DNA of 64,000 nucleotides from a bacterium endosymbiont of Escarpia laminata (GCA_003660235.1 QGON01000069.1:124001-188000), one strand, 5' to 3'. Positions 35,323 through 45,258 are shown, counted from the stretch's first letter. Numbers and translations are program-made. The notes: generated by a model from the sequence alone, not told the origin.

Positions 35323-36546
35323 TTACTTCACGACCAGATGACGATAATCATCAAGGAAGTCTGCCGCGACTTCCCTGATGGCCTGTTGGAAGGGGAAACG
35401 ATCCCGAACTGTCGGGTTGAGGTGGTTTTTCTTTTTCTTTTTCTTACGGCCTGTGTCGCAGTCAACCAGATTGAGCCGAAGGTCTGGCCAGTAGGCGGAA
35501 TCTATATCGGACAAGGAGAATGGGATCTCCAGGTCTGCCAGCAGGAGCCGTTCGGCTCCAATCTTCCGACAGAGCGCCAGGTAGGGCTGATTCGCTTTTT
35601 TCAATCTCTGACGGAGTGTTTTTACCTCTTGCTGTTTGATCTCCGCTTCATTGCCAAAAATCTCCTCGGCAATATTGGTCAGTTCTGCCGAGACCTGCCT
35701 GCTGTAATCCATGGCTGATTTATTGATGCCCACCCGCCTGTCGGCATCGGCCTGCACCAGTATTGTCAGGCTGGGTTTGGCCGGTGCGGGGCTGGGTTGA
35801 CTGAGCGTGGTCGGGGTCAGCGCCTTGACAGCCTTGGCGTGTGGTTCTGGTGGTTGCGGTTGAGTGGCCACAGGTGCAGATTTTTTTACTACAGGTTTGA
35901 AGATCTGTTTCTCGAGGATTTTTACCGGGGGTTTGGATATCTGTTGGGTTGACACCTGCGGCGCTGGGGGAGCTATTGGTTGTGTGGCTGAGGCAACCGG
36001 GGCGGCCACAGGTGCAGGTTTTTTTACTACAGGTTTGAAGATTTGTTTCTCGAGGATTTTTACCGGGGGTTTGGATATCTGTTGGGTTGACACCTGCGGT
36101 GCTGGGGGGGTGATTGGTTGTGTGGCTGAGGCAATCGGGGCGGCTACAGGTTCAGGCTTCGGCTTTGGCGGATTTTTCTGTATTGGCTGAACGGGTGGGA
36201 TGACACTCTTCTGCTGGGTGATTTCGGGTTTGGCAGGGAAACTCTCCTGTTTAGGTAAAACCTGTGCGGGGGAGGGTGGTGGGATTGAACTGGCTGTTGT
36301 TCCCGGTGGGGCCAGGTCCGCTGTTTGTTGCGGCAGTATCCTGGGAGCCAGCATCATCACTACCCCCAGGATAATCAGGATTAGTGATGGGTTATTGACA
36401 TCAATCTTGATGCCGAAGGCCTCGAAGCGGTTGCTCTGGCTCTTCTCTTCCTTAGAGGCGGATTTTCCGGTGACGAAGATGAACAGGCCAACGATCAGCA
36501 GGCCCAGACCGGCCCAGAAAAGCAGAGTGTCCAGCGGTAGCGGCAT
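35323..36546 (-). CDS. Membrane-anchored Pro-rich protein with tandem repeats
   Basis: A 407-residue protein. Two N-terminal membrane helices (LLFWAGLGLLIVGLFIFVTG and PSLILIILGVVMMLA) flank a short cytoplasmic loop. Residues 80-255 are a Pro/Ala/Gln/Lys-rich spacer with two 46-residue copies of one unit plus a partial third. The C-terminal 150 residues form a folded domain (LTILVQADADRRVGI) with a run of six Lys. The layout resembles envelope-spanning linkers of the TonB type, but the C-terminal domain is not TonB. Function unknown. Confidence 0.6.
   Translation of the reverse strand: MPLPLDTLLFWAGLGLLIVGLFIFVTGKSASKEEKSQSNRFEAFGIKIDVNNPSLILIILGVVMMLAPRILPQQTADLAPPGTTASSIPPPSPAQVLPKQESFPAKPEITQQKSVIPPVQPIQKNPPKPKPEPVAAPIASATQPITPPAPQVSTQQISKPPVKILEKQIFKPVVKKPAPVAAPVASATQPIAPPAPQVSTQQISKPPVKILEKQIFKPVVKKSAPVATQPQPPEPHAKAVKALTPTTLSQPSPAPAKPSLTILVQADADRRVGINKSAMDYSRQVSAELTNIAEEIFGNEAEIKQQEVKTLRQRLKKANQPYLALCRKIGAERLLLADLEIPFSLSDIDSAYWPDLRLNLVDCDTGRKKKKKKNHLNPTVRDRFPFQQAIREVAADFLDDYRHLVVK
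35881..36156 (-). repeat. 138-bp tandem coding repeat
   Basis: Two nearly identical 138-bp units (35881-36018 and 36019-36156), each 46 codons, encode the spacer of the protein at 35323-36546. The few differences include single-base changes (agatctg against agatttg), so the duplication is recent or homogenised. Unit length is a multiple of three and keeps the frame. Confidence 0.9.
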
Positions 36547-36635
36547 CAGGTTCCCTCATTGTTTGATTTCTTCCTGCCACTGATGCTGCATTTAGCGTGG
36601 CCTCTTTGAAAATCTAGCTCAAAACGCTCCAGTCA

Positions 36636-37820
36636 TCAATCCTCCTCCCGCAGTCCTGCATTTTCCACCAGAGTCACTGTCACATCTTCCAGTTCTTCAT
36701 CTCCACTCTTATTCAGGAGGTCAGTAAAACCCTTCGAGTCGGGATGATGGGATAATAGCCCATGCAACAGATCTTTCGTCGAACGATCAGCATCCTCCAT
36801 TAGTTCTTTGGCCTGCCCCAAGACACCTGACAGCTGATCCAGCAGATTATCTATCCGATCCAACCCGGATATTTGTGGGTGATTCGAGTTATCCAGTTTG
36901 CTGACTTCATGGTACTTTGTGGTTGCCACGCTGGTGAGACTATGACTCATTTCCAGTGAAAAGCCGACAATCTCATCTGTGTTGTATCCCAGGTTCATAC
37001 CCTGTTCGAAAGCGGCCTGGATGTCACCATCAAAAAATGTCTCACTCACCCCCTGGAGCGCATTGGTTAGATCCGTGATGGCGGTCAACTCATCGTTGTC
37101 CAAGTCACCCTCAACGGAAAAAGAGAGACGACTGTGGAAGCTCTCCGAATAACTTGCGCTGATTGCTGTGTTTCCATCCGACTGGCGGAAGGAAATCGCA
37201 CTCTGTTCTCGTTGACTCTGCCGAAACTTCAACGTCACCACGTCGCCATCCTGGGTTTTGATCTGTAGCTCAAAGGCAGATTTCTCGACTTGGCGAAAAC
37301 CCATAGATGCTTCAATCGTCTGAATGCCATCGGTTGACGTTGGTGTTTTTCTATCCTGCTCCAGACCTTGCATAATCAGTTTCTTGGCCATTTTGATTCC
37401 TGATTTCACGGAATCATTGAGCAGACCCATGCCATCAAGGGCATTCCTCGCATCTTTCAGACCTTGCTTGATACCGGATTTTGCCTGCTTAAGCAGGGAC
37501 TCCAGTTGATCCTGGCTATAGCCGTCAGCTTCAGCCTGTTTTAATCGGTTTTGTACAAATCCCAGTACATTGTTGGCAACAGTTTCTGCATCGAATGTAT
37601 TATTGGCGCGATCGACCGGTACGACCTGACTTGGAGGGCCAAGTATTCCCGAGAGTCTTTGATCGAGCACCTGCTGCACCCTGGTGAATGCATCGGATGG
37701 ATCAGAACTTCCCTTCACCATATCGACTTGAGGTGGTGTTTTTGGTGCCAGGCTGAAATTACCGAAATTTGGCTGGAAATGCTTAAATTGATCAAGTTGA
37801 TTGAGCGCCACACTGAACAT
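36636..37820 (-). CDS. Unknown acidic helical protein, perhaps DUF5610-like
   Basis: A 394-residue protein without signal peptide or membrane segment. Residues 75-150 are a helical region (TVANNVLGFVQNRLKQ, LLKQAKSGIKQGLKDAR) that recalls DUF5610, from memory only. Residues 165-260 look beta-rich (VTLKFRQSQREQSAISFRQ), and the last 100 are helical and acidic. It ends in EDV-rich charged sequence. It stands alone upstream of tRNA-Val on the same strand. Confidence 0.55.
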   Translation of the reverse strand: MFSVALNQLDQFKHFQPNFGNFSLAPKTPPQVDMVKGSSDPSDAFTRVQQVLDQRLSGILGPPSQVVPVDRANNTFDAETVANNVLGFVQNRLKQAEADGYSQDQLESLLKQAKSGIKQGLKDARNALDGMGLLNDSVKSGIKMAKKLIMQGLEQDRKTPTSTDGIQTIEASMGFRQVEKSAFELQIKTQDGDVVTLKFRQSQREQSAISFRQSDGNTAISASYSESFHSRLSFSVEGDLDNDELTAITDLTNALQGVSETFFDGDIQAAFEQGMNLGYNTDEIVGFSLEMSHSLTSVATTKYHEVSKLDNSNHPQISGLDRIDNLLDQLSGVLGQAKELMEDADRSTKDLLHGLLSHHPDSKGFTDLLNKSGDEELEDVTVTLVENAGLREED

Positions 37821-38013
37821 TATTCATCCTCCAGGAAATGAATGCTTATCGTCGGTGTCGGCCTACTGGTCATTAACTTGAGAAATAATCATGAGTTTCC
37901 GGGACTGTGCCCGAAAATAGAGAATCCTAACCTATTGCCATGTTTTTATTATGGTTATATTTGTAAGGCTGCTCGGGGATCTGGTTAAACGTGGAGTGCA
38001 GTGGATCGCAGCT

Positions 38014-38047
38014 ATAAAAAAAGGGGCTACCGATTACGGTAACCCCT
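38014..38047 (-). terminator. Terminator of tRNA-Val
   Basis: Read leftward, AGGGGTTACCG and CGGTAGCCCCT pair around a short TAAT loop and are followed by a run of T residues. It lies just after the CCA end of the tRNA gene. Confidence 0.85.
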
Positions 38048-38057
38048 TGATTTTATT

Positions 38058-38134
38058 TGGTAGGCGCGAGTGGATTCGAACCGCCGACCCCCACCATGTC
38101 AAGGTGGTGCTCTAACCAACTGAGCTACGCGCCT
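38058..38134 (-). tRNA. tRNA-Val (GAC)
   Basis: A 77-base cloverleaf with an encoded CCA end. The acceptor strand AGGCGCG pairs with CGCGCCT. The anticodon arm CCACC-TTGACAT-GGTGG presents GAC. GGTTCGAATCC is the T arm. It has its own promoter and terminator and decodes GUC and GUU. Confidence 0.95.
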
Positions 38135-38147
38135 GTTAAGAGCGCGA

Positions 38148-38177
38148 ATAATACAGGTGGATATATACGCATTGCAA
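38148..38177 (-). promoter_or_regulatory. Promoter of tRNA-Val
   Basis: On the minus strand, TTGCAA (38177-38172), an 18-base spacer and TATTAT (38153-38148), followed by a GC-rich discriminator (TCGCGC) as in stringently controlled stable RNA promoters. Confidence 0.6.
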
Positions 38178-38266
38178 GTGCCGGAACAGATTTTTTGTCC
38201 TCTTGCCTGAGCGGGCTGTTTCTGGGCCTACAGGCTGCAGAAATGGTCGTCGACTTTTCTCTCGGG

Positions 38267-38920
38267 TTAGTGCTCGCCGGTCATTGGGACGAAGGCCACA
38301 GGCAGCAGACTCTTCTCGGTCACATTACCGGATTCATCCTTCTCAAGCAGTAGAAGATCCTGCCCATAGAAACGTTCACCAACGGGTAACACCAGACGTC
38401 CTCCAGGTGCTAACTGACCCGGCAGGTGAGGGGGGACTTCTGTGGCTGCGGCTGTTACCAGGATTACATCGAAAGGGGCCTCCTCCGGCCAGCCGAAGTA
38501 GCCATCGCCGGTCCGGCTGATGATATTCGGGTAATTCAAATCATCGAACCGTAATCTTGCCTCATCCGCCAATTCAGGGATGATCTCGATGCTGTATAGC
38601 TGCCGAACAAGGAGCGACATCACCGCTGTCTGATAGCCGGAGCCTGTACCGACCTCCAGCACACGATCCCCCGGCGCGGGATTCACCAGATCAGTCATTA
38701 AGGCGACGATAAAGGGTTGAGATATCGTCTGTCCGCGACCGATCGGTAGTGGGCTGTTGTCGAAGGCGTGGCAGCGCATGTTCACGTTGACAAAACGCTC
38801 ACGGGGTACCTTTGCTATTGCATCCAGCACACGGGGACTCAACTCTGAATGCCCAATCATTCGGCTGGCATAGCGGGCCTCATCGACAATATCCTGCAGC
38901 ATTTCTTCGATGTTATGCAT
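38267..38920 (-). CDS. pcm: Protein-L-isoaspartate O-methyltransferase
   Basis: A 217-residue SAM-dependent repair enzyme. RGQTISQPFIVALMTDL is the PCMT signature, VLEVGTGSGYQTAV the SAM loop, and GDGYFGWPEEAPFD the following strand. It methylates isoaspartyl residues in aged proteins (EC 2.1.1.77). In gammaproteobacteria pcm often sits near surE or rpoS; neither is beside it here. Confidence 0.93.
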   Translation of the reverse strand: MHNIEEMLQDIVDEARYASRMIGHSELSPRVLDAIAKVPRERFVNVNMRCHAFDNSPLPIGRGQTISQPFIVALMTDLVNPAPGDRVLEVGTGSGYQTAVMSLLVRQLYSIEIIPELADEARLRFDDLNYPNIISRTGDGYFGWPEEAPFDVILVTAAATEVPPHLPGQLAPGGRLVLPVGERFYGQDLLLLEKDESGNVTEKSLLPVAFVPMTGEH

Positions 38921-39096
38921 TGCCCCCTACCCAAAAAAGCACCCGATTCACGCGCTAATTGTGGACGATTTGAGGAGGTGTTGCATAGTTATTTGTCAAT
39001 TTCACGGAATAGATTTCACCTTGAAAGACGAATTATCTTCACCCATAGTTTCAAGTGAGTGCAATTTATTAAATTTTTGGGGACGGGAGGAAGAAG

Positions 39097-40068
39097 ATGT
39101 ACGCAATAGGGAGATCATCAAACGCGACGAAAGGGCTGCTCCTGTTTTTTTCTCTGTTTCTTACCGCATGTGACCCGTCGCAATATCAAAAACCTGCTGA
39201 AGACTTCCTCGCAGCCACCGTCACCCTCAGGCAAGTCTATTTTCTGGAGATGGATCTATCCAACAAAGCCAATATCGAACGTCGTGATATGGAGGATCAA
39301 ATTGCCATTTGGGGAGCACCTGCAGGTGTCGACCATGAAAGCATCGAAAGGGTCGCTAACAAAATGACTGAGCGGCGCAGGAATGATATCCATGAATCGT
39401 TGAAACCGCTCCGTAAAAAGGCATTTGCCGCAATTGAGGGATATGCTCAAACGCTGGTCAATCTGGCTTCCGGAGAATCAACCGAAGCGATTGTTTCGGA
39501 ACTGAACGGATTAGTGCAAGGCATCGAAGGGGTGGTAGCCAGAGCCAGTAAAATCAGTGCCCTTTCTGATCGTTCTGCCAAAGTGGCTAAATTGGCGGGG
39601 CCATTAAAGCAATACGCCGGTATATTGAGGGAGATTATTGGTCTGGTATCCGATGTGGTGAGGGAACAGGCCATTATTCAAACAATCGGGAGGTCAAACA
39701 AGTCAGTAGCCAAGCTTTTGTCTGTACTGAAAAATGAGGCTGTTACAGCGAATAACAATACTCAGATACATATCAAAAAGGCGCGAGAGAATCTCGAAGG
39801 CTTTTTAAAAAAGAACGGTTTTGCAAATGCTGACAATATATCCAAGGCGTTAATTGCGAAAAGATTAGCGGACATCCGGATTATTGAAGAACAGGTCAAA
39901 GATGACGGCATTGACAAGGCTTTTGACGCAGCACTTGATGCCCAATCAGCGTTGGTTGAAAAAGCCATCTCGACTGATGCCATGGACTGGGCTATTCAGA
40001 TTCGAGCCTTCAAGGATAGGGCTGAGGCAACAAAAACAGCCATTGAAAAAATACAGTCGGAAATCTAA
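39097..40068 (+). CDS. Unknown lipoprotein with long helical body
   Basis: A 323-residue protein with a lipoprotein signal: hydrophobic LLLFFSLFLTAC with the lipobox Cys at residue 25. The rest is almost entirely helical and charged, rich in Ala, Lys and Glu, likely a helical bundle (KIQSEI end). The Asp following the Cys favours retention in the inner membrane by the Lol +2 rule, if it applies here. A GGAGGAAGAAG site precedes ATG 39097. Together with the next gene it forms a two-gene unit of unknown role. Confidence 0.7.
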   Translation: MYAIGRSSNATKGLLLFFSLFLTACDPSQYQKPAEDFLAATVTLRQVYFLEMDLSNKANIERRDMEDQIAIWGAPAGVDHESIERVANKMTERRRNDIHESLKPLRKKAFAAIEGYAQTLVNLASGESTEAIVSELNGLVQGIEGVVARASKISALSDRSAKVAKLAGPLKQYAGILREIIGLVSDVVREQAIIQTIGRSNKSVAKLLSVLKNEAVTANNNTQIHIKKARENLEGFLKKNGFANADNISKALIAKRLADIRIIEEQVKDDGIDKAFDAALDAQSALVEKAISTDAMDWAIQIRAFKDRAEATKTAIEKIQSEI

Positions 40069-40095
40069 CTGTTTCAACATCAAAGGGAGCCACAT

Positions 40096-40476
40096 ATGAG
40101 CTTAGATAAAAACAGCACAATTGCTGATCTCCGGAGTGAACTGGACCGCAAGGGAAAGCGTGCATTAGACCTTCAAACAAACACAACTGATCCAACCGAA
40201 TGGAGCAATTTAAATGCCATTCGCTGGGAATTAGAGGATTTGGACAATGATCTCTACCTTAGCCAATTTGTCAAAAACAACGATAAAATCAATAAACTGA
40301 TAGGACAAATTGCCGAATCCAGCAAGAAGGCAAAAAAAATACTTGTTACTCTGGACGAGGCGCAAAAAATCTTGAGCAAAGCTCGAACTGAACTCCAGCA
40401 AACATCCGCAATGTTTGATGAGCTTGAGGGCTTCTATAACGAGACTGAAACTTTATTGATCGTTTTGAAGGGGTAG
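40096..40476 (+). CDS. Unknown coiled-coil protein paired with the lipoprotein
   Basis: A 126-residue cytoplasmic helical protein with heptad-like stretches (ADLRSELDRKGKRALDLQT; LDEAQKILSKARTELQQ). It has no Cys and no membrane segment. ATG 40096 has AGGGAG at good distance and lies 27 bases after the lipoprotein stop, so both share a transcript. No family recognised. Confidence 0.65.
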   Translation: MSLDKNSTIADLRSELDRKGKRALDLQTNTTDPTEWSNLNAIRWELEDLDNDLYLSQFVKNNDKINKLIGQIAESSKKAKKILVTLDEAQKILSKARTELQQTSAMFDELEGFYNETETLLIVLKG

Positions 40477-40508
40477 GGTGTTGTGCCGAACTTTTATTAG
40501 GCTGAATA

Positions 40509-42515
40509 TCACGCAACCAACCCCTTATCCTGCAGCGTTTTTATCTGATCTCTTACCTGTGCCGCTTCCTCGAACTCAAGATCCCGGGCGTGGCGGTACA
40601 TCTCATCCTCTAGTTCTTTGATGCGTTTGGCCATCTGCTGGGGAGTGAGACTGGCATACTCAGCCGTCTCTTCCGCCACCTTGGCATAGGCGCTGGGAGA
40701 TACAGGTGCGCCGGGATAAGCACCTTCCATGATATCGGCGATGGATTTGCGGATGGTCTGCGGGGTGATGCCATGCTTTTTATTGTGAGCAATCTGTTTC
40801 TCGCGCCGGCGATCAGTTTCATCTATTGCACGGCGCATGGATCCGGTAATCTGGTCGCCGTAGAGAATGGCCTTGCCGTTGACGTTGCGGGCCGCTCGGC
40901 CAATGGTCTGTATCAACGAACCTGCAGAGCGCAGAAAACCTTCTTTGTCCGCATCGAGGATGGCAACCAGTGACACCTCCGGCATATCCAGTCCCTCACG
41001 CAAGAGGTTGATGCCGATCAATACGTCGAATTTTCCAAGCCGCAGGTCGCGGATGATCTCTACCCGCTCTACAGTCTCGATATCGGAGTGGAGGTAACGC
41101 ACCCGCACATCGTGATCACCCAGGTAGTCAGTGAGGTCTTCCGCCATGCGTTTTGTCAGCGTGGTTACTAGCACCCGTTCGGCCTTGTCAGCCCGCAGGC
41201 GGATCTCAGAGAGCAGATCATCGACCTGGCTGGTCGCTGGTCTGACTTCAACGCCTGGATCTACCAGGCCTGTCGGCCGCACCACCTGTTCAACGATCGC
41301 TCCCGAGTGTTCCATCTCATAGTCACGGGGCGTGGCGGTGACATAGATGGTCTGCGGTGAACGGGCCTCATACTCCTCGAATTTGAGCGGACGGTTATCG
41401 AGGGCTGACGGCAAACGAAAACCATACTCGACCAGGGTCTCCTTGCGCGAACGATCCCCCCGGAACATGCCACCGATCTGGGGGATGGTGACATGACTCT
41501 CGTCCACCACCAGCAGGGACTCTTCCGGCAGATAGTCGAACAGCGTCGGTGGGGCCTCCCCCGATGCGCGCCCGGAGAGATAACGGGAGTAGTTCTCGAT
41601 GCCGGAGCAGTAACCCAACTCCAGAATCATCTCGATGTCGAAGCGGGTACGCTGATCCAGCCGTTGCCGCTCCAACAGTTTATGGGCTGACTCCAACTGC
41701 TCCAGCCGTTCTTTGAGTTCCACTTTGATGTGATCCACCGCGCCGAGCAACTTCTCTCTGGGGGTGACATAGTGACTTTTCGGGTAGACGGAGTAGCGGG
41801 GCACCTTGCGCAGCACTTCGCCGGTTAGCGGGTCAAAAAGGGAGAGTTGCTCAATCTCGTCATCAAAGAGTTCAATGCGTAGCGCTTCGGCATCGGATTC
41901 CGCCGGATAGATGTCGATCACCTCACCCCGCACGCGGAAGGTGGCGCGGTGAAGTTCCACGTCATTGCGTTTGTACTGCAACTCAGCCAGCCGGTGCAGG
42001 ATGTCGCGTTGGTTGATGATATCGCCCCTGGAGAGATGCAACATCATGCCCAGATAGGAATTTGGATCGCCCAAGCCGTAGATCGACGAAACGGTTGCGA
42101 CGATGATCGTGTCCCTGCGTTCCAGTAGCGCCTTGGTGGCTGAAAGCCGCATCTGCTCGATATGTTCATTGATTGAGGCATCCTTCTCGATGAAGGTATC
42201 GGAGGCAGGTACATAGGCTTCGGGCTGGTAGTAGTCGTAATATGAGACGAAATATTCCACCGAGTTATGGGGAAAAAAATCCTTGAATTCACCGTACAAT
42301 TGGGCCGCAAGCGTCTTATTGGGGGCCAGAACCAGCGTGGGTCGCTGAGTTTCCTGAATGACATTGGCGATAGTGAAGGTTTTACCGGAGCCGGTCACCC
42401 CCAGCAGTGTCATGCCTGCCTCACCGTCGTGGAGGCCCTCCAGCAGCCTTTTGATCGCGGCTGGCTGGTCGCCTGCCGGGTCAAATTTGGACACCAATTG
42501 AAAATCTTTCGCCAT
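40509..42515 (-). CDS. uvrB: Excinuclease ABC subunit B (UvrB)
   Basis: A 668-residue DNA damage-verifying helicase. Walker A is GVTGSGKT (39-46). The beta-hairpin region [20 protein letters not shown] inserts between strands. [13 protein letters not shown] carries the DE box and the helicase motif VI region reads QTIGRAARN. The final 40 residues are a UVR domain ([20 protein letters not shown]) that contacts UvrC. It acts in nucleotide excision repair. Length is normal. Confidence 0.97.
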   Translation of the reverse strand: MAKDFQLVSKFDPAGDQPAAIKRLLEGLHDGEAGMTLLGVTGSGKTFTIANVIQETQRPTLVLAPNKTLAAQLYGEFKDFFPHNSVEYFVSYYDYYQPEAYVPASDTFIEKDASINEHIEQMRLSATKALLERRDTIIVATVSSIYGLGDPNSYLGMMLHLSRGDIINQRDILHRLAELQYKRNDVELHRATFRVRGEVIDIYPAESDAEALRIELFDDEIEQLSLFDPLTGEVLRKVPRYSVYPKSHYVTPREKLLGAVDHIKVELKERLEQLESAHKLLERQRLDQRTRFDIEMILELGYCSGIENYSRYLSGRASGEAPPTLFDYLPEESLLVVDESHVTIPQIGGMFRGDRSRKETLVEYGFRLPSALDNRPLKFEEYEARSPQTIYVTATPRDYEMEHSGAIVEQVVRPTGLVDPGVEVRPATSQVDDLLSEIRLRADKAERVLVTTLTKRMAEDLTDYLGDHDVRVRYLHSDIETVERVEIIRDLRLGKFDVLIGINLLREGLDMPEVSLVAILDADKEGFLRSAGSLIQTIGRAARNVNGKAILYGDQITGSMRRAIDETDRRREKQIAHNKKHGITPQTIRKSIADIMEGAYPGAPVSPSAYAKVAEETAEYASLTPQQMAKRIKELEDEMYRHARDLEFEEAAQVRDQIKTLQDKGLVA

Positions 42516-42613
42516 CAGGGATTCTGCATCTCGGGATAATTAGATATTATTACACGTTGTCGCCTCTCGAGAGAGGCACCCCAGATTCGTCTCTTTTGCC
42601 ACGGAAACTACAA

Positions 42614-43801
42614 ATGAACACAAAACTCTCTGTAAGGGTACAGGCCGTCAAACCCTCTCCCACCTTGGCGATCACCGCTCGCGCCGCTGAGATGCGCGCT
42701 GCCGGCAAGGATGTCATCGGGTTGGGCGCTGGAGAGCCGGATTTTGATACGCCGGAGCATATCAAGCAGGCTGCCATCGAAGCGATTAATGACGGTTTCA
42801 CGAAATACACGGCTGTGGACGGCACGCCGGGCCTGAAGAAAGCGATTATCAAAAAGTTCAGGAAAGACAATGGGTTTGAGTATAAACCGGAGCAGATCCT
42901 GGTCTCCTGTGGCGGCAAGCAGAGCTTCTACAATCTTGCTCAGGCAACCCTGGATCCGGGTGATGAGGTCATCATTCCCGCGCCTTACTGGGTCTCCTAC
43001 CCCGATATGGCAATCCTCGCCGGCGGCGTACCCGTGTTGGTCCAGGCCGGCGCCTCGCAGAAATTTAAGATCACCGCCGCGCAATTGGCTGCGGCGATTA
43101 CCGATAAAACCCGGCTGTTTGTCATCAACAGCCCCTCAAATCCCACTGGTATGGCCTATACCAAAGAGGAGTTGACTGCCTTGGGTGAGGTGCTGAAAGA
43201 ACACCCCCGGATTATCATCGCCACTGATGATATGTACGAACATATCCTCTGGACCGAGGCACCTTTCGTCAACATCCTTAATGCCTGTCCAGAACTGGTG
43301 GATCGCACTCTGGTGCTCAATGGTGTCTCGAAAGCCTACTCCATGACCGGTTGGCGCATCGGTTACGCTGGCGGCCCGGCGGAGATCATCAAGGCGATGA
43401 AGAAGATCCAGTCACAGAGTACCTCCAATCCCACATCAATCTCCCAGGTGGCGGCACAGGCAGCGCTGGAAGGTTCACAGGATTGCATCAGCGATATGCT
43501 CAAATTCTTCAAGCAGCGTCACGACTATGTGGTCGATCGGCTGAGCAGGATGCCCGGCGTCGAGTGTCTGCCCTCAGACGGCACCTTCTACTGTTTTCCC
43601 AACATCGAGGGTGCACTGGAAAATATCGAAGGGGTCGGTAACGATATGGAACTGGCCGAATATCTCATAGAAAAGGCTGGTGTAGCACTGGTACCCGGCA
43701 CCGCGTTTGGTCTGGGCGGTCATGTACGGATCTCCATCGCCACCAGCATGGAGAATCTGCAGACTGCCCTGGACAGGATCGAAAAAGTACTTGTCGGATA
43801 A
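42614..43801 (+). CDS. Class I aspartate-type aminotransferase
   Basis: A 395-residue fold-type I PLP enzyme. The Schiff-base Lys is Lys240 in VSKAYSMTGWR, NSPSNPTG holds the PLP-contacting Asn, and RISIAT near the C terminus supplies the carboxylate-binding Arg. The sequence is of the AspC/AatA type that transfers amino groups between aspartate and 2-oxoglutarate (EC 2.6.1.1); some relatives also use prephenate. I chose ATG 42614, giving MNTKLSVRVQAVKPS. It is divergent from uvrB. Confidence 0.9.
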   Translation: MNTKLSVRVQAVKPSPTLAITARAAEMRAAGKDVIGLGAGEPDFDTPEHIKQAAIEAINDGFTKYTAVDGTPGLKKAIIKKFRKDNGFEYKPEQILVSCGGKQSFYNLAQATLDPGDEVIIPAPYWVSYPDMAILAGGVPVLVQAGASQKFKITAAQLAAAITDKTRLFVINSPSNPTGMAYTKEELTALGEVLKEHPRIIIATDDMYEHILWTEAPFVNILNACPELVDRTLVLNGVSKAYSMTGWRIGYAGGPAEIIKAMKKIQSQSTSNPTSISQVAAQAALEGSQDCISDMLKFFKQRHDYVVDRLSRMPGVECLPSDGTFYCFPNIEGALENIEGVGNDMELAEYLIEKAGVALVPGTAFGLGGHVRISIATSMENLQTALDRIEKVLVG

Positions 43802-43913
43802 CGCTTTGCGTGTAGACTGGGTTCTGATGAGAAAATAGTTCCCAGCGCTGGCGCCCAGGTTCTAAGGAGTGAACTGACCGGGCCGGCCACACACCTCTAC
43901 TGGAGGGACAGAC

Positions 43914-44477
43914 ATGGATGTCGCCCTGAATGGACAAACACCTGCCTGCACGGCCGGTTTCACGCTTCCCGAACTGCTCACCACTCTGAGTGTTGCACTG
44001 ATCCTGCTCAGCGCGGGCGTACCCGCCTATCGCACTTTGGCGGCAAACAGCCAGATGAGTAGTGAAATCAACAGTTTTATCAGCCACCTGCAACTGACGC
44101 GGAGTACAGCCATCATGACCGGTGGTCTGGCCATCCTCTGCCCTAGTTCCGATGCACAAACCTGCCTTGACGAGCCACTCTGGCATGAAGGTTTCCTGCT
44201 CTATGCGGACACTAACGGTAACCGGCAACCCGACGATTCCGAAAAGCGGATTCGCTATCAGAACGCGATAAAGCACTCCCTCATAAGCATGCGTTCGACT
44301 CAGGGCAGACGCCGTATCATCTATCGGCCTGACGGTACCTCTCCTGGTAGCAATCTCACCCTAACCTTTTGTGATACAACAGAAAACATTGACCCCAGGG
44401 CAGTTGTGGTATCGAATGCCGGCCGCCCCAGAATATCCAAAACCCGGCCCAGTGGTGGCGAATTGAGCTGCAACTGA
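43914..44477 (+). CDS. FimT/GspH-like type IV pseudopilin
   Basis: A 187-residue prepilin. The leader ends in Gly15, followed by FTLPELL with Glu at the mature position 5. The hydrophobic helix LLTTLSVALILLSAGVPAY is followed by a beta-rich head with Cys pairs. It would be a minor pilin processed by PilD. Other minor pilin genes are absent, so it is an isolated copy. A GGAGGGACAGAC site precedes ATG 43914. Confidence 0.88.
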   Translation: MDVALNGQTPACTAGFTLPELLTTLSVALILLSAGVPAYRTLAANSQMSSEINSFISHLQLTRSTAIMTGGLAILCPSSDAQTCLDEPLWHEGFLLYADTNGNRQPDDSEKRIRYQNAIKHSLISMRSTQGRRRIIYRPDGTSPGSNLTLTFCDTTENIDPRAVVVSNAGRPRISKTRPSGGELSCN

Positions 44478-44496
44478 CTATTTCTGCACTTCCCTA

Positions 44497-44525
44497 TTGA
44501 CGCTCGGGACCTGTGTTATTAATAT
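44497..44525 (+). promoter_or_regulatory. Promoter of tRNA-Asn
   Basis: TTGACG (44497-44502), a 17-base spacer and TAATAT (44520-44525), followed by a GCGCGC discriminator. This is the textbook form of a stable-RNA promoter, 17 bases before the tRNA gene. Confidence 0.85.
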
Positions 44526-44542
44526 GCGCGCTGCAACACAAT

Positions 44543-44618
44543 TCCCCGGTAGCTCAGTCGGTAGAGCGGGTGACTGTTAATCACTAGGTCGGCAGTTCGA
44601 GCCTGTCCCGGGGAGCCA
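44543..44618 (+). tRNA. tRNA-Asn (GTT)
   Basis: A 76-base cloverleaf with encoded CCA. TCCCCGG pairs with CCGGGGA; the anticodon loop TGTTAAT presents GTT. Its 3' end and the terminator behind it are the sequence repeated at 49003 and 50774, so it served as the integration target of the island downstream. Confidence 0.95.
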
Positions 44619-44663
44619 TATAAAACAAGGGCTTAGCGAGAAATCGCTAGGCCCTTTGTTTTT
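44611..44663 (+). repeat. Attachment-site-like direct repeat A (tRNA-Asn end plus terminator)
   Basis: A 53-bp unit beginning GGGAGCCA (last bases of the tRNA). It runs through a strong terminator hairpin, GGGCTTAGCGA-GAAA-TCGCTAGGCCC, and ends in TTTGTTTTT. It is identical to 50774-50826 and has three mismatches to 49003-49055. This is the left boundary of the island. Confidence 0.85.
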
Positions 44664-44922
44664 GGGGTAGCGTTTCTCATGGATTCACAACACTAACCTT
44701 TGCTATCTCGATCAAGTTTTTTGCATTATTTCGACATCGCCCGGCTCATCAATCGAGACCTTGGGTGTGAGGCGCTGGCACTGTCCAGCACCAGGTGCCT
44801 ATCACTGCGAAATGGGAATATTGATCAGTATCTAATAATTTAATTTGACTTAAATTCAAAATCTATAATAATTATAGGTAGATTTGATTATCTGTGTTAC
44901 TGACGTTTATTGGTGTTCGTTC

Positions 44923-45231
44923 ATGGGCGAGATTAAAGCTTTTAAAATGACGCGAGAGCGCTTTGAGAAGCTGGTTAATAGGCTGGCGGCTGACTCGTCG
45001 AATATTACATTCATAAACAACTGTACCCATGGAGATTGGGAACGTGCGGTCAACTACCGGCAAATGCTGGTTTGTCTACAAAAGGGCAGTGTCCTCTCAG
45101 ACCCTCGATGGGATGAGGAAAGTCAGACTCACATAGGCAACATGGGCCGTTTTCACGCAGGTCAGGACATCGTATTAGAAATAGCCTTAGAAAAAAAACA
45201 ACATTTATACGTAATTAATGTCTGTCAGTAG
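44923..45231 (+). CDS. DUF4258-like small protein, candidate toxin
   Basis: A protein of about 102 residues. It resembles DUF4258 proteins: a CTHGDWERAVNYRQMLVCLQKG segment in the usual place of the family's H-x-R-x-R helix, a M-x-RF-x-AGQDI turn, and a final LYVINVCQ strand. These are often toxins of type II pairs. ATG 44923 (MGEIKAFK) is chosen; an ATG further in (MTRERF) is possible and no strong ribosome site marks either. The XRE gene follows 27 bases later, an order opposite to many systems but normal for HigBA-like pairs. It is the first gene of the island. Confidence 0.6.
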   Translation: MGEIKAFKMTRERFEKLVNRLAADSSNITFINNCTHGDWERAVNYRQMLVCLQKGSVLSDPRWDEESQTHIGNMGRFHAGQDIVLEIALEKKQHLYVINVCQ

Positions 45232-45258
45232 CCAGTGACTACATGGCGGGGGTGTGAA

